From Anniella stebbinsi (Eukaryota; Chordata; Lepidosauria; Squamata; Anniellidae): a DNA stretch of 64,000 bases. Positions 1-50,896 of the stretch are shown here, in pieces (position 1 is the first letter of the stretch; each line of letters opens with the position of its first letter). The stretch spans positions 37,144,001-37,208,000 of the forward strand of contig JARDYH010000005.1 of NCBI GenBank assembly GCA_029215795.1. The letters run 5' to 3'. The notes under the pieces are model-generated. The model did not search any database. It saw nothing but the letters and a program-made list of their open reading frames with translations, and had not been told where the DNA came from. The translations under genes and the position numbers were made by a program.

Positions 1-537
1 TCTCTGGCACCTTGCTTCATACAAAAGTCTCTCACTATTACTGCCATAGTTATGCCGAGTTCCTCAGTACTCCCCTCCAGCAAGAAAGCTTGTATTTACA
101 AAGGGCGCCATGCTGGCTCTGCCTCAGTGCTCTCTCCTGGAAATCTGCCCTCTCTTCTATTGTCCCCACAACCTGCCAACTAAGCTCCATCATACTATTA
201 ACTACTTTTGTAAAGTCATGCCACCACTCCAGCTCCTGACCTTTAAGTTTTCCAGAGCATAAGTCTCTTTCTCATTGCCCTTCTGCCACAGATCTTCCCA
301 TATTTAGCTACAAGTACCATCTTCCTGCACTCCCACTTTTCAGTGGGATACCAGGGACAATGTGAGTGCTGCTGAAGAGGCCATTGTTTCCCATAGGGCT
401 CCCTTAGGCTGGGTCTGCATGTGCTGCCAGGATCGGGGAACACGTTGATTAGGACATAGTGTTTTTGGCTCCTGGCCTGGAGCAACAGAGGCCAAAGTCT
501 CATCCGTCTTTGTATGACACCCTTTCTTCAATCCCAG
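1..537 (+). other. 3' part of ERBB3 intron 6
   Basis: This stretch ends in a pyrimidine-rich tract and the AG acceptor at 536-537. No repeat or RNA gene was recognised. Short open frames here have no recognisable product and are taken as chance. Confidence 0.6.
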
Positions 538-38140
<37,603 letters not shown>

Positions 38141-39230
38141 CTGGGGGCTTGCAGCTTCATCTGCCCCTTGGTGGGGGAGCTCAAACCAAACCCTTTTACC
38201 CTTTAGCTGCAAATGCCCTTGTTGTGCTCATGGGCCGAAAGGGAGAATTCCCTTACGGCTCCTAAGTAAGCCTCTGTGACATTGACCATAATGAGCAAGC
38301 TTATCAAGACCAACCAAGGATGGGCTCCTGCAGTGTTGTATCACAGCCCCCCTGCCTTGCGCAGTTGTTTGACCAATTACGCCTCAGGCCCTTTCCATGC
38401 AAAGGCTTTGGACCTAGGGGGGCAAATGGAACCATTTTGGGAAGTCACCGTCTAAACTGTGGGATCCACAGAGTGAGGCCTGCTTCTGTGACGTAGGCCT
38501 TCAAAGGGTAGGAGAAGCGATGCACCTGCTGCTTCCATGGACATGAGGGCCCTGTGATCAGATGGATGACACAGTCTCTTCTGGAAGCAGCTCTGGTTTT
38601 GAAAGCCAGGAGGAATCCTCTGTGCTGGCCTCCGGAAGCGTTGAGCCCCATCCTGTGCGACTGTGCCCCGCGCAGAGCCGAGGCCTTGAGGTGCTCGCCC
38701 TTGTGTGGCCTTTATGGAGACAACCCTCTGCTCATCGATGACAGGGGGGCCTTAAGCATGAGCCAAACATGCTGAGCCTTGGAGGTGGCTGTGAGACTGA
38801 AGGGGAGGCCTTCTCGACCAAGAGGGTGATGCCCTCGCTTGTTATGTCCCATCCCAACAATATATGCATTAGAGGAGGGAAGGGTTAGTTATCAGGGTGG
38901 ATATGAAGGATAATGGTGCTTTTTCCGAGAGCCTGATTGACGCAACCTCATTTAGGGGAACAGTCTGCCCAAGGGTGGGCCTGGGATAAGACTTGTGCAT
39001 TTTGATCCTACCTCTCAGTAGACACAGAGTAAATACTTTAGAACCCCTCGGTTCTGCCTTCATCTCTGACCCTGCTGTTTCAATGTGCTGTTAGTAATTC
39101 CTGTGTCTTACAAGTTTCCATATGTGGATGGAGACGCTTGTGAAAAGGAGAGCGGGCAGGAACAAAGCCAGAACATGCTAGAGGCCTGGGCTTCCATCTC
39201 TGTGCATTTAGATGCTCCCTGCCGCAGGTA

Positions 39231-39268
<38 letters not shown>

Positions 39269-39984
39269 TGCCCGTGGAAGATCCAGCAGTAATCTCAAGT
39301 ATCCCAGAACAAAGAGCACTAGAGAAACAGCACAGACTGTTCCGAAGAAGAGAGGAACTGATTCTGTCCCCTTGGCGGACAGAAAGCGTTTGGGGGCAGA
39401 AAGTCCTCCTGAAAGGCAGCATTCTCCATATTCCTTCCCTCAATGAGATGGATTAGGCTTCTCAGGATGGGGGCCAATTAGAGACAGCACTAGTAATTCA
39501 GTCCCTATTGTAATCAATGAACAGCAGAGGGGAGATGTGCTTTACTGCTGAAGTTAACTACTGCTGTTCGAAAGGCTGCAAAGTTGCACTATGGTCCTTA
39601 ATAGGGTTACCCCTGATTCTTCTGAATCCGGTTCATTTACCCAAGAGTATGATTTGGGAACAAATTTCTCCCTTCCATCACCACCACCCCACCCTACCCT
39701 GAAGGCCAGTTGTATTGTACGTAACCTTGACTTTGTTCCTACATGTTTGGGATTGCATCACATAAAGGGATATTTACAAAATGGGGGGGGGGGGGAATTA
39801 AACCTGATTAGAAAGAGATGAAGGTTGTGAGGGAAGCCCTGCATTTGATCTTAGTGTCTTGTCTGAGTCCTGTAAATGGCCTCTGTACTCTGGTCTGAAC
39901 AGCAAGTTCCTCCTTTATGCCTTTGGTCTGCATTCTGGATTGGCTCACAACTTGCACTGCAGAGCACTGTTATGGTGTGATGAT

Positions 39985-40023
<39 letters not shown>

Positions 40024-40857
40024 CAACAACAACAATATCCAGATTGTTTTGAGGTCACCTGTGTTGGTCTTCAGGCTGAAATTTCAGTGGTGATTTAAAG
40101 AAAAAGAAAAGTAATGCATTTTTGTACTGTTTATGTAATCAGGGGCTGTTGAATGGCCCAGCAAAACACAAAGGCTGCATTTCCAGCCTCCCCTCAACCT
40201 CTCCAGTCCAAACAATTGGGGGGGGGGGGTGGGTGGAGAGAAGGAGTAGGTGGAATGTGCGATGTATGAGAGGAAATCCATTTTCTGCATACTGACAAGC
40301 ATATCAGACCATTACCACACATTTTCAGGTCTTCCTCCTTGAATTAAGACGACTAGAAGCTTGTTTTGTATTTTAACTGAACCTGAGGTTGACTGGATTC
40401 AATGGGAGCTATCTGATTTCAACTTGGAAGTTCTTAGACTCTGTACTTATTGAACGTTCCTTCTCTCCTGCCCACTGTGAGAAACACCAAGAGTTGATCA
40501 AACAAATTAACTCCCATCTTGGATCAGAGTTCTACAGGGTGTGGTGAAATCTCAGGAGTTGAAAAGCAGCCAGATTTATCTGGCTCCTGCCAGCAACACT
40601 GGCACCTGAATTGAGTCAAATCCCAACCTGAGATCTGCTGGAGAAAGGAGCTAGAGATGCTATTAGACTGCCCCCTACAGATTTTCTTTTAAAATTAAAT
40701 CTTGCCGCTGTTTAATTTGGCTACTGGAGAGACAAATTCACTGGAAAACATTTTTGGAGAGAAGAAAATTGTTCTCTTTCAGCATAAAGGAGGGCACCCT
40801 TTCCTGTTGCCATATTACAGGATAAACGTAGCTACAGAACTGGAGCATTTAAAAGAA
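38141..40857 (+). other. Presumed ERBB3 3' untranslated region and downstream flank
   Basis: No coding potential was recognised. It includes (TC)n at about 39235-39264, a G-run near 39782-39794, an AAT/CAA tract at about 39985-40035 and a second G-run near 40220. There is no clear AATAAA within the first 2 kb after the stop, so the 3' end of the transcript is not fixed. Confidence 0.5.
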
Positions 40858-41036
40858 AACAAAAGCCACTGTGGATGAGACCAAAGGCTTATCCAGTGCA
40901 GATGTCTATGGGAAGCCCACAAGTAGGACGTGAGTGTAATAGCACCCTCCTACTTGTACTTCCCAGCAACTGGTATCAAGAGGCATAATTTCTGATAATG
41001 GAGGTATAGATGCTCAGCATGACTAGTAACCATGCA
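40858..41036 (-). mobile_element. Diverged CR1 3' end, reverse orientation
   Basis: Words in the order of the reversed CR1 terminus (gatgagaccaaaggcttatc, caccctcctacttgtacttc, cagcaactggtatcaagagg) show an old copy. Confidence 0.6.
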
Positions 41037-43405
41037 AATAAACCTTGAGTAGGCTGACCACTCTCAGGCTGCAATCGTATGCACGCATACCTGAGAGAAG
41101 GACTTCTGATGTGACTTTTTTTTAAGAACCTGATAGCACAATCATATGCATATTTACATTTTCTGAGTACACTTGCATACAATTGTGCTATCAGGCTCTA
41201 AAAAAACCCCAAACAAACCCCAATCACATCAGAACTGTGTAAGATTGTGGAACAATTCTTAATTTAATTCAGGAAATTTCCTCCAACCCTCCTTTCAAGG
41301 CTTCCTTTCCATTTTTCAGAACATCACAGCTCCACAGACTGGGACCCTGCTGCTCAATAGAATCCTTTGTGATTGTGGCAGTTACTGCTTAATTTTGGCT
41401 GGACAACCATCCCAGCTTCCTGTAACAGCCCGTCCGCCCCCGGCCAAATATTTATTAATGATCAGCGCCATAGAACAAAACTAAACATAGCTTGGCAGTA
41501 GTTCTGCACAGCATTTGACCATTATTAGGAGCTGGTTCTAAATTGAGTTTTAGCCAGGTTTACATGTATTTGGATTCAGAAAGTACCAAGAAGACAAGTT
41601 CAGTGTTGTCTTGATGCTTATACCATCACTGTACTTGAGCAAGTTGCGTATAAAACACTGCTGAAACCTATAGGCAAACTCCAGAGAAATTTCGGTGTGC
41701 TAGAACTCAACAGTTGGGCTTAGACAACTTTAGTATTATTGGGGTATGCACAGAGTCTCAAAAAGTTGCAGCCCACACTCTTTTGCTCCAGAATAGTCCT
41801 TGTTAGGGTTGCCAACTGGCCAGGAAAAAGAATAGCCTGGCTAATTCCAGTGCTTTAATACAGATTTGATATGGTGTTAAAGAGACAAGGTCAGTTTAAA
41901 AAGTTTACCTGTTTCTCCCTTCATCACAGTTCTGTTCTGGGAATGGTCTGTTCTGTGTAACTCTTTTAGATCCTTATCTTATGCAGGATTATTTGAAAGA
42001 AAGGGCTTAACTTGCAGGTGAATGTAAATAACATTGCAGACTTACAGTTGCAAGAGCCTTTTGAGGATTGGACCTGGCCACACATAAGTCTAATAGCTGG
42101 TATACTATGAAACAGTGAGAATGAAAGGGATCCATTTCCTCTCCAGCTCCATATTTTAATGATAGAAGAGAGAGCTCTGTCAGAGTTTGAGACAGAGTGT
42201 AATTGAGGAATCAGAAAGGTGAAAAATCAGCGTTGCAATAAACAAGCAGACCTGAGGACAGGATCATGAGATTGAGGTGTTCTAACTCCTTTATTTACTC
42301 ATCAGGCATCTGTGGTATGAATGATTTGAGAGAAGCAGCCAAACTAAGGAAAATCAGGATTGGGACAATTAAATTGGGATACAACTAACAAATGCCAACT
42401 GTTATATGCAGTGATGAACAAGAAGCATGAAAGTAACCTCATTAGATTGGCTTAGCTTCGGTGTTTTCTGTTTGTGTTTTTGTAAATGTAGAGCAATAGT
42501 GCGATATTTAATGACGTGTTTCCCAAACCTGAATGTGTATATTGTTTTGACATAAAAGTCATGTTGGATTATTTTTGATATGCTTTGACAATGGTGAAAT
42601 GAAGGTTATTGTCTTTATAACAAAACTGAACTGGAAGGAATCCTAATGTTTACATACTTTTAACCGCTTTGTACAATGTCCCCACTTAAATGTCACATGG
42701 AAGAATAATGGTGTTTAAAAAGCAAACAAAAATGGGACACCTCTATTGTCATTAGCTAGAACAACAGAACGCTCCTGTGCTAAGACATTAGTAAATTGGA
42801 AGAATGGTGATTGGCCTTGATGACGCAAGGAGATAAACAGAGATGGGTTCACTTCATACTATTTTTTCCTACTTAATTGAATAAATGCTGGTTAAGAAAA
42901 CTAAACCTAGCAGACAAAAATGCTCATGGGACATATGATTTCCACCTTTCCCCCCACCCCCCCCCCCCCACCCCGACCTGGTTCTTGTGCCATTAACAGC
43001 AGAGGGACTCAGAAGGCTGCAGCCAAAGTGGTGGACAAGATTTACATGTTTAATGTGTGCATGTCAGGATGTCGTTAAAGGGACAGGAGCAAGGCCAGTA
43101 AAAAAAAAAAGAGCAACCAAAAAAAAAAACAAAAAAAAAAACCCTGACAACCCTAACTGTCTATTAGAGAGAAACCCCTATGATAAAATATTCTGGTATA
43201 AATTGTAGCTATGTAAATGTGTGCATTTTATTGGACATGCTTCTGGTGCTAAAGAAGAATGCAAGCTTTCAAATGACATAGCATTCTTCCCCAGGCCAAT
43301 TTTTTTTTTAAAAAAAGGAGATTGCTACTTGTCTGCTATACAGAAATCAAACTACTTCAAATAGAAACTATTTAGAGACACTGCTCTCTGAGAAATACCT
43401 TTTTG
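41037..43405 (+). other. Downstream flank, low repeat content
   Basis: Mostly sequence without recognisable repeats, with AATAAA hexamers at 42237-42242 and 42880-42885, a C-run near 42951-42972, and A-runs near 43100-43142. No gene was recognised. Confidence 0.45.
42237..42242 (+). promoter_or_regulatory. Candidate polyadenylation signal (AATAAA)
   Basis: A canonical hexamer about 4.1 kb after the ERBB3 stop. Another lies at 42880-42885. Neither has direct evidence of use, and a 4-kb 3' UTR would be long for this gene. Confidence 0.2.
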
Positions 43406-43409
43406 CAGG

Positions 43410-43530
43410 GGTGGGCAACTTATGACCCTCCAGATATTTTGACTTACAACTCTAATCATCCCTCAGTTGGCTATGCTGGTTGGGACTGATAGGAGAGGTA
43501 GGCCAAAACATCTGGAGCACCGCAATTTGC
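43410..43530. repeat. Short palindromic repeat copy
   Basis: Arms gggtgggcaacttatgaccc and the complement-like aacatctggagcaccgcaat make the recurrent hairpin family. Confidence 0.6.
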
Positions 43531-44675
43531 ACACTCATCGTCTAATGTGACTTCCTGACATGATAAAAAGAGAATTGTTGCACATTGTCTCTTGACCTGT
43601 GGAAAGAAGACTTTGCCCTCTTGGCCCATAGTGTTTTTGAAGGCCCTAGCTTCTCTAGACACACTCATATTGGTTGTATTCCCTCAAAGAATCTTGGGAA
43701 TTGTAGTTTGGTGAGATACTGATTAGAATTGTCCTCCCCACTTCTTGCAGAACTACATAGTTCTCTGAGAAGGCAATGGCTGTTAAACCAGCCTAGATTT
43801 GTAATGTGGATATACTATTCACCATCTCATCAATCAGAGAGTCTTTATGAGGGCATGGACATGAACCATCTTTGAAGATGACCCAATTCTTCCTGACAGA
43901 GGTACTTCCTGTTAGAGAAGGCCTCACAAAAGTTTGTGTGTGTGTATGTGGGTGTGCGCGCATTTTAAATACAAAATAAAAAATGATATTGATAAAGTGC
44001 AACGTTTATATCCATGTCTTTTTGACTACTGGCGTGGGTAGGAAAGAGAATACTACTTAACATCCAGATCTTAACATCCAATATGTTCCAGATCTTCAGT
44101 AAACATCTCAGTGTACATTATCTCAGCAACAATAAGCTGCAAAGATGGGTGTAAGCTGACTATCATCTTACAGAATTTAGGTGTTGGGAGACAGGATCTA
44201 AATAGGTTGCATAATCTAAATAGGGTTTGGGGGTGGGGTTTTTTTGTTTTTGTTTTTTGGGCAAAAGCTCTGTTTTTATACAGTGGCATGACTAACAAAC
44301 TGCTTTCCCTATCACTTCATTTTCATTATCATTCACTTCATTTTCATATTGGAAAAAACTGCACTGCTTAATTTCTGCCTGTCATGCCATTGGTTAAGGA
44401 ACAGGAACCTTGGCAGAGAGGAAGTGGAAACTAGTTCCATTGGTCAGTGGATGGATCCATATGTTTTCCTAAACTATTGCTGGCGTGACAGAGCCATTCT
44501 CCCCTGCCCCCACCCTGCAATATAGCAAGAAATGCAACAAAAGATTCAGGGGACTGTAGACTGTGGGGCAGCATTCTGTCCACAGCAGAAAGTATGAACT
44601 GTGTTTTATATTTCTGCAGTGAGTGTGAATCCTCTCATTATGCTCCAGCTTCATGTTATGGGGCTCCCAGGAGAC
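43531..44675 (+). other. Unassigned intergenic sequence
   Basis: Near 43685-43770 there is a stretch (aatcttgggaattgtagttt) typical of interspersed repeats. Nothing else was recognised and there is no gene. Confidence 0.4.
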
Positions 44676-45375
44676 AATAATAATAATAATTATTATTATT
44701 ATTATTTATTTATTACCCGCCTCTTCGTCTGGATCGAGGCGAGGAACAACAATATGATAAAATACATAAAACTGATTAAAACATAACACATATTATTAAA
44801 ACTGCATTAAAACATCCCAAAACCATCCTTAAAACATTCTAAAAATTCCACTGGATATGCCCGCCGGAAGAGAACAGTCTTTATGGCTTTCTTAAATTCT
44901 AAAAAACTGTTAAGTTGATGAGTCTCCTCCGGCAGGTCATTCCACAGTCTGGGAGTGGCAGAAGAGAAGGTCCTCTAGGTAACGGATGTCAGCCTAGTCT
45001 TGGCCAACTGCAGTAAGTTCTTCCCAGAGGACCTGAGCGTGCGGGGTGGATTGTACGGGAGAAGGTGATCCCGCAGGTAACCTGGACCCAAACCATGTAG
45101 GGCTTTAAAGGTAATAACCAACACTTTATACTTCGCCCGGAAACTAATTGGGAGCCAGTGGAGCGATTTTAAAGCTGGCATAATATGGTCACTCCTAGGT
45201 GTACCAGTGACCAACCTGGCCGCCATATTTTGAACTAGTTGAAGTTTCTGGACTAGGCACAGAGGTAGCCCTATGTACAGCGCATTGCAGAAGTCGAGCC
45301 TTGAAGTTACCAGCGCATGCACTACCGTCTTTAGGTCTTCCAACTCTAGGAAGGGATGCAATGATGGATTGGTAC
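44676..45375 (-). mobile_element. L2/CR1-type LINE, 5'-truncated, reverse orientation
   Basis: The - strand codes 128 residues of the RT C-terminus (SRLDFCNALYIGLPLCLVQK, SDHIMPALKSLHWLPISF, YKVLVITFKALHGLGPGYL). It then runs through a 3' UTR to the terminus cctcgcctcgatccagacg and an ATT/TTA microsatellite at 44676-44712. The long open piece suggests moderate age, but most of the element is missing. Confidence 0.85.
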
Positions 45376-45917
45376 AAAGTTTGAGGCAGAATGGATCCTC
45401 ACAAAAGTGCTTTAAACAACAGTGCTTCCTTTTATTGAGCTAACATCTGCTGCTGATAGTTTGCAAGTGAAGCCAGGTTTAACATTTATTCAAAAATGGC
45501 AATATACTAGGATTTAAATACATAGATATAATAGAGCTTTTCTTCATAGTAAATGCATTTCACATATCGTCTCTCCAATATCCATACAGCAAAGCAGTTA
45601 AGTAGGAAAGTTATTATTAACATTACAATACAAAAAAGGATTGCAGGGGGTTATATGTGGCTGAGTAATGGCTAGTGACTTGCGTAACGACCACATAGTG
45701 ACTTCATGGCCAAGGTTTGATTTGGGACAGGGACTTGCATATTTACAGCTCATGCTCATAGCCCAAGTCAGTCCCACTGTTCTCAATTAACGTTACCTTG
45801 AGATAAGTGTGCATATTATTGCGGCTTTAACTGCCCTATTATACTAGTGTTAATGTTGAGCTAATCAAGAACCAGAATACATTACTGATTAGTCTTAAGT
45901 AGACAACCGTCTAATAC
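45376..45917 (+). other. Unassigned intergenic sequence
   Basis: No gene and no repeat recognised. Confidence 0.4.
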
Positions 45918-46055
45918 AGGACTGGGCAAGTTGTAGCCTCCTGATGTTTTGCCCTACAACTCCCATCATCTCTTGCCAGCATAGCCAATGGTGAAGGACA
46001 ATGGGAGTTGTAGGCCAAAACATCTGGAGGGCCACAAGTTGTCCATCTCTGGAAT
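45918..46055. repeat. Short palindromic repeat copy
   Basis: gccctacaactcccatcatc and, about 50 bp on, the complementary gggagttgtaggccaaaaca followed by ggagggccac. This is the best-preserved member of the family in the window. Confidence 0.75.
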
Positions 46056-46479
46056 AACACAGGGGAAATGAAGTGATATATTGTTCAGAATGTAGGAGGT
46101 GATCTTTCAAGCTACAGAGAATTCTTCAGGCAGAAGTGTTCAGATACAGGATAATGATGATGATCAATCCCCACGCTGCTGCTGCTTCTTACGCAATAAA
46201 GCTGAGAGTTCAAACAGGATAAGAATGTTTAAACAGGATCCATGTTAATTGCACAAAAATCATGTGTGGAAGAATTGGGCTATATAGTTCACCCCAGAAA
46301 CAGATTTGGTTAAAAAAGACGGGGTGGGTGCATGGGAGGACGATTTTCCTCGGCTAAGACAAATGACAACATTAGATAGTGCAGTCTCTTTCCATTTGGA
46401 ATCTCAATTGGATCTACAGTACTGTGTCAATGGATTAGGTAAAGCAACCTCATCATAATATCAACTAAATGGAATTGTG

Positions 46480-46622
46480 TGCTGGAGTTGGACCTGTGAG
46501 ACCTTGATTAAAATCCCTGGTTAGCCATAGATGAACATGTATTGAACAAGTCTTTCTCTCAGTTTTCCATCTATTAACCATGAGCTGCTACAGTTATTGT
46601 GAGGATTAATACATTACATATT
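46480..46622 (+). mobile_element. MIR-like SINE fragment
   Basis: The order gacctgtgagaccttgatta, caagtctttctctcagtttt and gttattgtgaggattaatac follows the 3' half of MIR-type SINEs. Confidence 0.5.
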
Positions 46623-48061
46623 GTAATTCACTATACACAGTTAAAAGTTTAATATAAAGTCACTTTAATTTGCTCAATAAAAGAATTAATTTAGATCAGC
46701 TGGGCCTGGGGACATTCACACAAGGTTTGTAAGAGAGTAAGAGGGGCAGATTTCAGAACCACCAGCTATTGTAATGTTTGAAAACTTGTGGGAAACTCAT
46801 GATCCTAAAAAACTAGCGATGAGGACATAGTCTCTTAAAAAGGGGAAGATAAGCAAGGCTATTGCAGCCACATAGGCAAGACAGAGTAATTCTAAATGTG
46901 GAGATCTGCTAGGATCCAGATCTGCCCCAGTTATTCCAGAATAAAATCATCTCCAATCCTGCAGCCCTGGAAGGGAGGGCCAGCTACTGGGAAAATAAAA
47001 ACATTGCCAGGAGACGGGAGAAGAAATAGTCATGCCTGTGCCATCCTTAATAATTACACTGCCAACAATCAATCCGAAGCAATCACGCACTCCACATCCA
47101 GAGCCAGTGAATAGGTTCCCACCATCCACTACATGCATACACGCACACACACACACTTATCACACACAGCCACAGCATCCTACAAGAAAACTGCTCCCAG
47201 ATACATAGAAACCGTCCCCAACAAATACACACACACACACACAGTGCTATAAAGTTACATAGCACAATTTAGAACAGTGCAAAGTCCTCATATTTATTGC
47301 GAAAGAGAACTCCACCTCCTGGTAACACAAAAATAGCTAAGGGTAGACAATCAGATCATTCTTCCCAATAAACATACTATCCAAGCCGTTGCTGAGGATG
47401 GCCAGCTGCTGAAAGAAGCAGATACAGATAAGATAGTCCAGCAAGGAGGCGGAGGAGGGCTGCTGTGGGGTGGGTTCAGGGAGGGCCCCTGCAAGCAAGT
47501 GAGCGAGGCCAGGAACAGACATGCTGGCAAGGGGTGAAAGAGCAAGCTGATGCCAATGAGGCTGGGCACATGCCAAGCACCTGCATGCTGCTGACGTGGC
47601 TATCATTCTCCTTTGCCAAGGGTTGTGGAAGGAAGGCAGAGATGAGCCCTGGCAAACCCCTTCCCCAGTGGGACCAGCTATCTCCATAGAGAAGGAGCCA
47701 ATGGTATCTAACAGCACTGCAGACTTTGCACACCTGGACTTGGTGTGCAAAGGTGGGTGCCCTCTTCACTTCTCCCCAGAACAGCTTTATTTTCGGCAGC
47801 AAAAAAGAGTTAGAACAGTGATGGGCTGAACCCAAAGAGGAGAGGGGAGGCCCAGAGATTAGTTAAAGGCTTTTTGTACTGCGGCGTAAACATGTGCAAA
47901 TGTCTCTTTTCCATGAGAACTATTTAAATACATTTGAACCCAGACTTCAATATGCCTGTGTTCCGTTAATTCCAAATAACAAGTTTTTGAACATGCCTGT
48001 CAGTTCTTATAGTCGACACCCGGCACAAGCCAATAAAACATGACTAGGTACTTAAACATTT
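46623..48061 (+). other. Unassigned intergenic sequence with CA repeats
   Basis: Short (CA)n tracts at about 47141-47156 and 47227-47242. Open frames on both strands near 47337-47835 have no recognisable domain and disagree with each other, so no gene is called. Confidence 0.4.
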
Positions 48062-48930
48062 AGGTTGACCTGTGCCAGGAGAGGGGCATGCAAGCCTGCT
48101 TGTATCCCTGTACCTTTGCCGGGAGAAGGTCCTGCAACCCTGTGGATTCTCTTGGACCTCTTATGATATCCTTCTGGGAAGGCTGTCATGGGTTGGGATG
48201 TGAAGTCGCATATTGCAACGGTTCCGCTCCTGCCTAGAATGCCCCTTAGAGAAGGTGGAGGGAGGAAATGATGGATCTGTCCTATGGTGGTCTTGCCCCA
48301 GGGTGCCCCAGGGCTATATTTGGTTCCCATGCTTTTCAACATCTACATGAAACCTCCGGGAAAGATTATCCAGGGGCGCGGGCGAGGCATCACCAATGAA
48401 ACCTAGCTTCACCTCTCCTCAGCTAATAGAGGTGAGGCAGTTGAAGCTCTGAACCAGCGCATGGGCAGAAGAGTGGGCTGGATGAGGGTCCAATAAACTA
48501 AAATTTAATCCAGAGAAGACAGAAATACTGTTTGTGGGTGGTTCATCTATCCGGTTAAGTGACAGTCACCCTGTTCTGGAAGGTGGAGTTACATACTTCC
48601 TAAAGGGTGAGGTCTGCAGTTTGGGGATGAAGATGGATCCATCCTCATCTGTAGAGGCACAGGCTCCCTCGGTGGCACAGAGCACCACCTGTTTTTAGTT
48701 CTTTTCAGTTCTTTTAATTATTATTAGACACTTAGTGATTTTAATGCTTTTCACTCCTGCTGGTTTTAGTTTAGTATATTTATTTCTATTTGAATCTCGG
48801 CTGGTTTTATTCTGTATAGTTTTATTCTGTTTTAATTTTTCCTTATTATTTTAAATGTTTTGTACACTACCTGAAGAATTTTGGGATTGGGTGGATTAAA
48901 AATGCAATAAATAAAAATAAAAAATAGAAC
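48062..48930 (+). mobile_element. LINE fragment, forward arm of an inverted pair
   Basis: A decayed reverse-transcriptase region (tcaacatctacatgaaacct; ggatgagggtccaataaact with aatttaatccagagaagaca, the 'WM..NKLKLNPEKTE' motif) is followed by a T-rich 3' UTR and the tail gaattttgggattgggtgga, then AAATAAA repeats. The 600-bp body is inversely repeated at 49022-49600. Confidence 0.75.
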
Positions 48931-49021
48931 TAAAATAAAATAAACAACTAAAATACAAATAGAAATTTAAAAAACTGTGACCCTAGTTGAAACAGTAAGC
49001 TAATGAAAAGCCACTCTGAGC

Positions 49022-49600
49022 CATGAAGGGAGCCTGTGCCTCTATGGACAATGATGGATCCATGACCATCCCCAAACTACAGATGTCACCGTTTGGGAAG
49101 TGTGAAACCCCTCCGCCAGAACAGGGTGAATGTCACTAAGCCGGAATGATGGACTACCCACGAACAGTATGTCTGTCTTGTCTGGATTGAATCTCAGTTT
49201 ATTGGCCCTCATCCAGTCCATTCTCCTGCCCATGCGCTGGTTCAGAGCTCCAACTGCCCCACCTGTACTAGCTGAGAAGGGGAGGCAAAGCTAGGTGTCA
49301 TTCATGATGCCTCATCCCACACCCCTGGTTAATGTCCCCTGGCGTTTTTATGTAGATGTTGAGAAGCATGGGGGTGAAATACAGCCCTGAGGCACCCTGT
49401 AACAAGACCACCGTAGGACAGATCCATAATCCTCTACCTCCACCTTCTCTAAGGGGCATTCTAGGCAGGAGCGGAACCATCGCAATACGCGACTTTACAT
49501 CCCAACTCAAGATGGCCTTCCCGGAAAGATGGCATGAGAGGTCTGAGAGAGTCCACTGGGTCGCGTGCTCTCTGTCCTTCTCCTGGCACAGGTCTTCTCT
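49022..49600 (-). mobile_element. LINE fragment, reverse arm of an inverted pair
   Basis: The - strand codes WMRANKLRFNPDKTDILFVG, a recognisable LINE reverse-transcriptase segment. Bases 49403-49470 are the close complement of 48230-48296, and the match extends over most of both arms. The copies are old and broken. Confidence 0.78.
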
Positions 49601-49900
49601 CAAACAGGAATTTTCAAACACCTGGACCCAGCCATATATCCTCTCATTAGATGTACGCTTCTTGGCTAGGAATGTGCGTTGCCAGGAAATCCAGCCCTTT
49701 AAGGGTTTTCGGGACTTCCAGTATGAATCCAGTAGACGTACACTATGAATTTAGGAATAGGGCATCCCTGAGCACATCCTCAATACAGGAATCAAGCACG
49801 ATCAAGATCACAACTGAACTCACATGTAGTTTCACACAAGAATACCACTTCTAGTATTCCCCACAGTGACCCATAAAACAGAACGCAATGCACAACAACT
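49601..49900 (+). other. Unassigned sequence between LINE pair and repeat array
   Basis: No gene and no recognised family. The tail end already contains the acaacaattaaaaccc-type words of the following array. Confidence 0.4.
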
Positions 49901-49980
49901 AAAACCCTCAAAATGCATGAAGGATGAGCTAGCTGTGCTTGCTAGGGGCACCTTCACTAACCTGAGTTGCCCCATTATGC

Positions 49981-50265
49981 AAATTATGCACTTACCTTGT
50001 CAGAAGTGATGGGAGCTGGCCTGGTCCTCAAAGTCTTCAACTGATGTTAATGATCCTGATGGGATGCGTCATTCCTATGCACACTTACCTTGCAGAAAGC
50101 CTGATTGGGAGCTGAACACTGTTAAGATTTATCACAAAGCTGGCACAACCAAGCTCTTTGGGCAACCCAGAACAATTCTCCTCCCAAATGCAGTATCAAT
50201 AAATCGCAATACTCAACAATTAACACCCCCCCAAATGCAGTATAAATAAAATGCAATACTCAACA
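49981..50265. repeat. 285-bp segmental duplication, copy 1
   Basis: Nearly identical to 52651-52932: a few substitutions and one 2-nt deletion, by eye. It begins aaattatgcacttacc and ends in the short tandem units. The similarity is far higher than among the surrounding modules, so this duplication is recent. Confidence 0.85.
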
Positions 50266-50862
50266 ATTAACACTCCCCCCAAATGCAGTATAAATAAAAT
50301 GCAAAACTCAACAATTAACACCCCCAACGCAGTATAAATAAAATGCAATAAACAATTAAAACCATAGAAGGATTACAAAATAAATTGCAGATAGCCAAAT
50401 GCACATAGCCAAATGTTGGAAGGACACAAAAGGTTTAAACGTAAGACGACGGTACAATACAGTATGGGAAATAGCACTCACTGCCAAATGCATATTGCCA
50501 AATGTTGGAAGGATGCAAAAGGTTTAAACGGTACAGTATGGGAAATGGCACTCAGAGAAACATACTCAACATTTTAGATAAGAGGACAAAAGAAAAAAGA
50601 CACTTTTGCAACAGAATGCCAATGTTTTATTATATACGTACAAACAAAATGAAAGCACACAGGTTTCAGATGCCTTTATTAGGTTATGGTTACAAAAGTT
50701 TCTCAGGACAGAAAAATTAAAATACATAATACTAAAGAAAGCAGCCTTTCTTTTGATTTGGTATATATCCTCCCATTAATTTATTATATTTTAATTCTGC
50801 CTAATAACAAATGTGAAATTCGTACTGTGTATTTATAGTTTGGACTGTATACCACCCCCTTT

Positions 50863-50896
<34 letters not shown>

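Noticed and set aside
47337..47835. Open frames of 137 and 119 codons on the - strand, possible gene downstream of ERBB3
   Set aside because: They overlap in different frames, show no domain or conserved motif, and no exon structure could be built.
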